From Microlunatus phosphovorus NM-1 (GTDB lineage: Bacteria; Actinomycetota; Actinomycetes; Propionibacteriales; Propionibacteriaceae): a stretch of 64,000 nucleotides of DNA. Both the position numbers and the translations under genes were made by a program. Positions 60,578-64,000 of this stretch are shown one piece after another. Under the pieces are notes generated by a model. That model made no database searches and was not told the origin of the DNA. It saw only the letters and a list, made by a program, of their open reading frames with translations. The stretch is taken from positions 4,340,001 through 4,404,000 of the forward strand of contig NC_015635.1 of assembly GCF_000270245.1 (NCBI RefSeq). The letters are read 5' to 3'. Position 1 is the stretch's first letter. Each line of letters begins with the position of its first letter.

Positions 60578-62292
60578 AGCGCACCGCCTCCCTTGACGAC
60601 TCCGGTCTCCTCGATCTCGCCCTCGATCCGCTCCGCCAGCTCCTCGTCATCCTCATGGAACTCCAGCTGACGACGTTGACTCGGGACCAGGCCCTCGGGT
60701 CGGAACCGCATCATCAGCACCAGCAGCAATCCAAAGATCAACAGCCGGTACTCGCTGACGAACCGGAGCTTCTCCGGCATCAGCTTCAGCAGGGTGGCGC
60801 CGACCAGCACGCCCAGCACGGTGCCCATGCCACCGAGCACGATCGCGGCCAACAGGAATGCCGACTCCAAGAACACGTACTGATCTGGGGTGACGGACAC
60901 GTCGACGTGTGCCTTGACCGACCCGGCGACACCGGCCAGGAAGGCGCCACCGGCGAAGGCGAACAGCTTGAGGCCGAAGACGTTCACGCCCATCGCCTCG
61001 GCGGCCTTCTCGTCCTCCCGGATCGCCACCCAACCGCGACCGATCCGACTGTTGTTGAGCCGGACGAAGACCAGGATGATCAGCCCGATGATGAGCAGCA
61101 GCAGAAAGTAGTAGTTGGAGAACCGACCGAGCGTGATGCCGAACAACTCATGGGTCTTGCCGAAGTCGAAGCCGAAGAGGTTCAGGTCCGGGATGGCCGG
61201 GATGCCGTTCGGACCGCGGGTGACGTTCGGCCCGTTCTCGCCGTCCAGATTGTTCATGGTGATCCGGAAGATCTCACCGAAGGCCAGCGTGACGATGGCC
61301 AGATAGTCGCCGGAGACCCGCAGGGTGGGCGAGCCGATGATCAGGCCCAGAGTGGCGGCGACCCCACCGCTGATGATCACGACGACGATGAACGGCGGAT
61401 GCCAGTTCACGCTGGAGAACACCGAGTTCGACAACACGGCCGCCGTGAAGGCGCCCGCACCGAGGAAGGCTATGTAGCCGAGATCCAACAGGCCGGCCAA
61501 ACCGACCACGATGTTCAGACCCATCGCCGTCGCCGCGAAGATGATCACCTGGGTCGCAATCGACATGTTCGCGTCCGAGCCGTTCTGGGTGAACGGGAAG
61601 GCGAACGCCACGATGAATGCGGACAAGATCAAGACCTTGCGATGCCGCTGCGTACAGGCGGACAGCCAGCCCATCGCGCCGCTGGTGATCAGCACCGCGA
61701 TGATCGCGCCGACGAAACCGAGGAAGGAGACGAACGACCCGCCGTCGTCCATGTTCAGCGCGAAGGCGGCAGCGAACAGCGCCAGCGCCATCACCCCCGC
61801 GATGGCGAGAACCTCCACCCACGGGCGGGCGGTCGCGGCCCCGAGCGTGGGTGAACGGTCGGCGAGCATCAGTTTGGTGCCAACGAAGGCGAGCAGCGCG
61901 CCGACCAGGGCGATCCAGCCGCCGTACTCGACGTTGACCAGGCCCTCGAGTTCGACGGCGATGCTGATGATGATCAGCAGGAGGTAGATCAGCGCGCCCG
62001 TGGCCGCGGACTTGGCGCCCCGGACCCAGCCGACCCTGCGCCTGCGTTTCTTCTTGGCATAGAACGTGCGGCCGAGCAGCAGGCCGACCACGAGCACCCC
62101 GAGCACCAACGACAGGAACTGCATCGGGGACGGGTAGCCGAGCACCGTCATGTTGTCCAGGGCGCTACGGCCGTACGCCCACGGCAGGAACGGGGCGGCG
62201 ATGATGATCGCGCCACCGACCAGGCCGAGGAGGTATCCGCTGTGCTGCGTCCTTTGCTGCAGCTCCGCGGTGAGCGGATTGGGGATCTTCAT
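60574..62292 (-). CDS. livM: ABC transporter permease LivM, with an extra N-terminal membrane region
   Basis: The 572-residue permease has the usual LivM core in its last 330 residues (AMGLNIVVGLAGLLDLGYIAF, SGDYLAIVTLAFGEI, VAIREDEKAAEAMGVNVFGLK). In front of it are about 240 residues with six or so extra membrane segments and a basic loop (YAKKKRRRRVGW), so it is longer than the common 320-430 residue form. The start is the ATG at 62292, which overlaps the livH stop. The long open frame beyond it is in livH and is not a fusion. Confidence 0.93.
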   Translation of the reverse strand: MKIPNPLTAELQQRTQHSGYLLGLVGGAIIIAAPFLPWAYGRSALDNMTVLGYPSPMQFLSLVLGVLVVGLLLGRTFYAKKKRRRRVGWVRGAKSAATGALIYLLLIIISIAVELEGLVNVEYGGWIALVGALLAFVGTKLMLADRSPTLGAATARPWVEVLAIAGVMALALFAAAFALNMDDGGSFVSFLGFVGAIIAVLITSGAMGWLSACTQRHRKVLILSAFIVAFAFPFTQNGSDANMSIATQVIIFAATAMGLNIVVGLAGLLDLGYIAFLGAGAFTAAVLSNSVFSSVNWHPPFIVVVIISGGVAATLGLIIGSPTLRVSGDYLAIVTLAFGEIFRITMNNLDGENGPNVTRGPNGIPAIPDLNLFGFDFGKTHELFGITLGRFSNYYFLLLLIIGLIILVFVRLNNSRIGRGWVAIREDEKAAEAMGVNVFGLKLFAFAGGAFLAGVAGSVKAHVDVSVTPDQYVFLESAFLLAAIVLGGMGTVLGVLVGATLLKLMPEKLRFVSEYRLLIFGLLLVLMMRFRPEGLVPSQRRQLEFHEDDEELAERIEGEIEETGVVKGGGAL

Positions 62293-63230
62293 GCTCGATC
62301 CACCACCCTTGCGCCGAGCAGACCCTGCGGTCTGAAGACCAGCACCAAAATCAACAGCACGAAGGCCCAGACGTCCTTCCAGGCAGACCCACCGAACTGC
62401 CCCGGGATGTACGTGGTCGCCATCACCTCGATGATGCCGAGCACCAGTCCGCCAAGCACGGCGCCGTTGATGTTGCCGATACCGCCGAGCACAGCAGCGG
62501 TGAATGCCTTCAGACCTGCCAGGAAACCCATGCGGAAGTCGATGTTCGTGTACCGCAGCCCGTGCGCCAGGCCGGCGACCGCGGCCAGCGCGGCTCCGAG
62601 CGCAAAGGCCACCATGATGATGCGATCGACGTTGATGCCCATCAGTCGGGCGGTGTCGGGATCCTGTGAGGTGGCCTGCATGGCGCGGCCGAGGCGTGAC
62701 TTGTTGACGAAGATGTAGAGGAACACGGTGCAGACGACCAGCGCAGCCAAGGTGAAGATGGCCGCGCGCTGAATGAGTACGCCACCGATGTTGACTGCCG
62801 GCCCTGTCACCACGTCGATCTGTGGGAACGGAATGGCAAGTTTCGCATCCGGGAAGCCCGGGATTCGGCCGTAGAAGAGCCGAACCGCTTCCTGAAGGAA
62901 GATCGACACGCCGATGGCGGTGATCAGCGGTGCGAGCCGAGGCGCATTGCGCAACGGCCGATAGGCGAATCTCTCGGTCAACAATGCGACACCGATCGCG
63001 GCGACCATGCCGCCGATCAGCATGACAGGGAGCATCCAAAGAGCGGTGCTGCCGCCCGGGACCACCATCCAAACCGTCAAAGCTCCGAAGGCGCCGATCA
63101 TGAAGATCTCGCCGTGCGCGAAGTTGATCAACTGGATGATGCCGTACACGACGGTATAGCCCACAGCGATCAGCGCGTACAGAGCGCCGAGCGACAATCC
63201 GTTGACCAACTGCTGAAAGAACAGTTCCAC
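62289..63230 (-). CDS. livH: ABC transporter permease LivH
   Basis: The 313-residue permease has eight or so helices and the LivH blocks FFQQLVNGLSLGALYALIAV, YTVVYGIIQLINFAHGEIFM and GLKAFTAAVLGGIGNINGAV. It forms half of the membrane channel with LivM. A GTG at 63230 is preceded by AGGGG at a good distance; a GTG at 63236 is possible but lacks room for a ribosome binding site. It is the second gene of the transporter operon after the binding protein, with two hairpins between them. Confidence 0.94.
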   Translation of the reverse strand: MELFFQQLVNGLSLGALYALIAVGYTVVYGIIQLINFAHGEIFMIGAFGALTVWMVVPGGSTALWMLPVMLIGGMVAAIGVALLTERFAYRPLRNAPRLAPLITAIGVSIFLQEAVRLFYGRIPGFPDAKLAIPFPQIDVVTGPAVNIGGVLIQRAAIFTLAALVVCTVFLYIFVNKSRLGRAMQATSQDPDTARLMGINVDRIIMVAFALGAALAAVAGLAHGLRYTNIDFRMGFLAGLKAFTAAVLGGIGNINGAVLGGLVLGIIEVMATTYIPGQFGGSAWKDVWAFVLLILVLVFRPQGLLGARVVDRA

Positions 63231-63251
63231 AGGCACCCCTACTGACGCGGA

Positions 63252-63344
63252 GGTCGAGATCGGCGAGCCGAACCTGCCCGATCTCGACCAACGATCCGGG
63301 GTCCGGCGTCAGGCGGGGGCAGATCCCGTAGGTCCTGCCCCCGC
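63252..63344. terminator. Two intercistronic hairpins between the binding-protein gene and livH
   Basis: Stem 1 pairs GGTCGAGATCGG (63252-63263) with CCGATCTCGACC (63278-63289), perfect over 12 bp. Stem 2 pairs GCGGGGGCAG (63313-63322) with CTGCCCCCGC (63335-63344), perfect over 10 bp. Neither is followed by a U run on the minus strand. Such hairpins after a binding-protein gene often protect that part of the mRNA or attenuate the rest. Confidence 0.65.
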
Positions 63345-63378
63345 TGCTAGCGAGCGATCAAGGAAGCAGCGGCACTGC

Positions 63379-64000
63379 TTACTTGAACTCCTCCGTCGTC
63401 GCGGCCTTCCACTCGCCACCCTCGACCTTGTAGACGGTCAAGACCTTCGTGGTGGTGTCACCGAACTCGTCGAAGGCGACCTTGCCGGTTGCGCCATCGA
63501 AGGAGACGTTGGCCATCGCGTCGATGGTGGGCTGACGAGCCGACTTGGCGTCCGCGGCATCCTTCAACGACACCTTCAAAGCCTCGATGATGGCATTTGC
63601 CGCATCGAACGAGTAGGCCCCGTAGGCCGCGTACGGCTCCTTGAAGCCGGCCGCCGAGTAAGCCTCGACGAATGCCTTGGCACTGGGCAGCGTGTCGGTC
63701 GGCGCGCCGACGGACGTGGCCAGGTCACCCTCGGAGGTCTTGCCGGCGAGCTTGATGAAGGTCGGGTCGAAGATCCCGTCGCCACCCATCACCGGCACAT
63801 TGAGACCTGCCGCCTTCGCCTGCTGGCTCAGCGGACCTGCCTGCGGGTACTGACCGCCGTAGTAGATGGCCTCCGGGCCGGCGCTCTTCACCTTGGTGAT
63901 GACCGAGCCGAAGTCCTTCTCGTCGGGGTTGATGGTCTCCGCTTCCACGATCTCGCCGCCGAGCTTCTTGAACTCGCCGCTGAACGCCGACACCAGGCCC
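63379..64000 (-). CDS. Branched-chain amino acid-type ABC transporter substrate-binding protein, C-terminal part
   Basis: About 207 codons of a periplasmic binding protein of type 1 (Peripla_BP_6/LivJ-like) run in from the right edge to a TAA at 63379. Blocks FGSVITKVKSAGPEAIYYGG, YPQAGPLSQQAKAAGLNVPV and AAYGAYSFDAANAIIEALK fit the second half of the family. The start, signal peptide and first domain are outside the window. It heads the livHMGF operon and determines the transported substrate, which cannot be named. Confidence 0.93.
   Translation of the reverse strand, partial: GLVSAFSGEFKKLGGEIVEAETINPDEKDFGSVITKVKSAGPEAIYYGGQYPQAGPLSQQAKAAGLNVPVMGGDGIFDPTFIKLAGKTSEGDLATSVGAPTDTLPSAKAFVEAYSAAGFKEPYAAYGAYSFDAANAIIEALKVSLKDAADAKSARQPTIDAMANVSFDGATGKVAFDEFGDTTTKVLTVYKVEGGEWKAATTEEFK

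Noticed and set aside
60574-63291. A 905-codon frame suggesting a fused LivH-LivM permease
   Set aside because: The first third is an alternative frame of livH; livM has its own ATG at 62292.
1-64000. tRNA or rRNA genes
   Set aside because: No stretch with T-loop and anticodon-arm features was recognised in any gap; a tRNAscan run would be needed to exclude one fully.

Overview
The window is a 64 kb piece of a high-GC actinobacterial chromosome. Most intergenic regions are short, GTG starts are common, and many adjacent genes overlap by an ATGA or GTGA. The order uvrB, coaE, rpsA, polA is the conserved actinobacterial block also known from mycobacteria. A lon gene preceded by an HspR-type inverted repeat fits the same phylum. 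A genus cannot be assigned from the sequence alone; a soil or water member of the Propionibacteriales or a relative is my inference.

Left part (1-17.6 kb) is accessory and regulator-rich: a LuxR/histidine-kinase pair, a PaiB/EamA operon head-to-head with a MocR regulator, TetR and DUF1992 genes, an operon of phosphotransferase, MATE pump and TetR behind a palindromic operator, an orphan iron-type binding lipoprotein facing an AraC regulator, and a redox operon (aldo/keto reductase, Rossmann protein with an apparent ATC start, internally deleted alpha/beta hydrolase, MmyB-type regulator). Repeats and a gene fragment litter the gaps.

17.6-24.3 kb is a catabolic cluster: PucR-like regulator, DadA-type oxidase, enolase-superfamily enzyme, GMC oxidoreductase and a divergent P5C-type aldehyde dehydrogenase across a 54-bp symmetric operator. 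An amino-acid-like (possibly proline-derived) substrate is inferred. 24.3-26.2 kb is decayed DNA with a headless TetR fragment, a VOC gene and possible IS-end repeats.

26.2-45.3 kb is mostly core: lon, two AraC regulators with AhpD-like and VOC partners, TerC, uvrB, a two-gene membrane operon with a PrsW-like zinc-ribbon protein, coaE, rpsA, a SulP transporter and polA. Large hairpin repeats sit directly 3' of uvrB and rpsA.

45.3-52 kb is glycerol metabolism (glpX, glpK, glpF, glpD, divergent SorC regulator). 52.2-56.8 kb is an allantoin/hydantoin set (allantoinase, racemase, NCS1 permease, divergent XRE-cupin regulator). 57.1-58.6 kb holds an AbiE-like nucleotidyltransferase toxin-antitoxin pair, in a segment bounded on one side by the 3' end of livF and on the other by a copy of that end. 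59-64 kb is a branched-chain-amino-acid type ABC transporter (livF, livG, livM, livH, start of the binding protein).

The most unusual signals are a hairpin repeat family whose core is conserved while its long self-complementary arms differ between copies, the duplicated livF end beside the toxin-antitoxin pair, the ATC start, and the divergent MocR/EamA starts that share one CATG.
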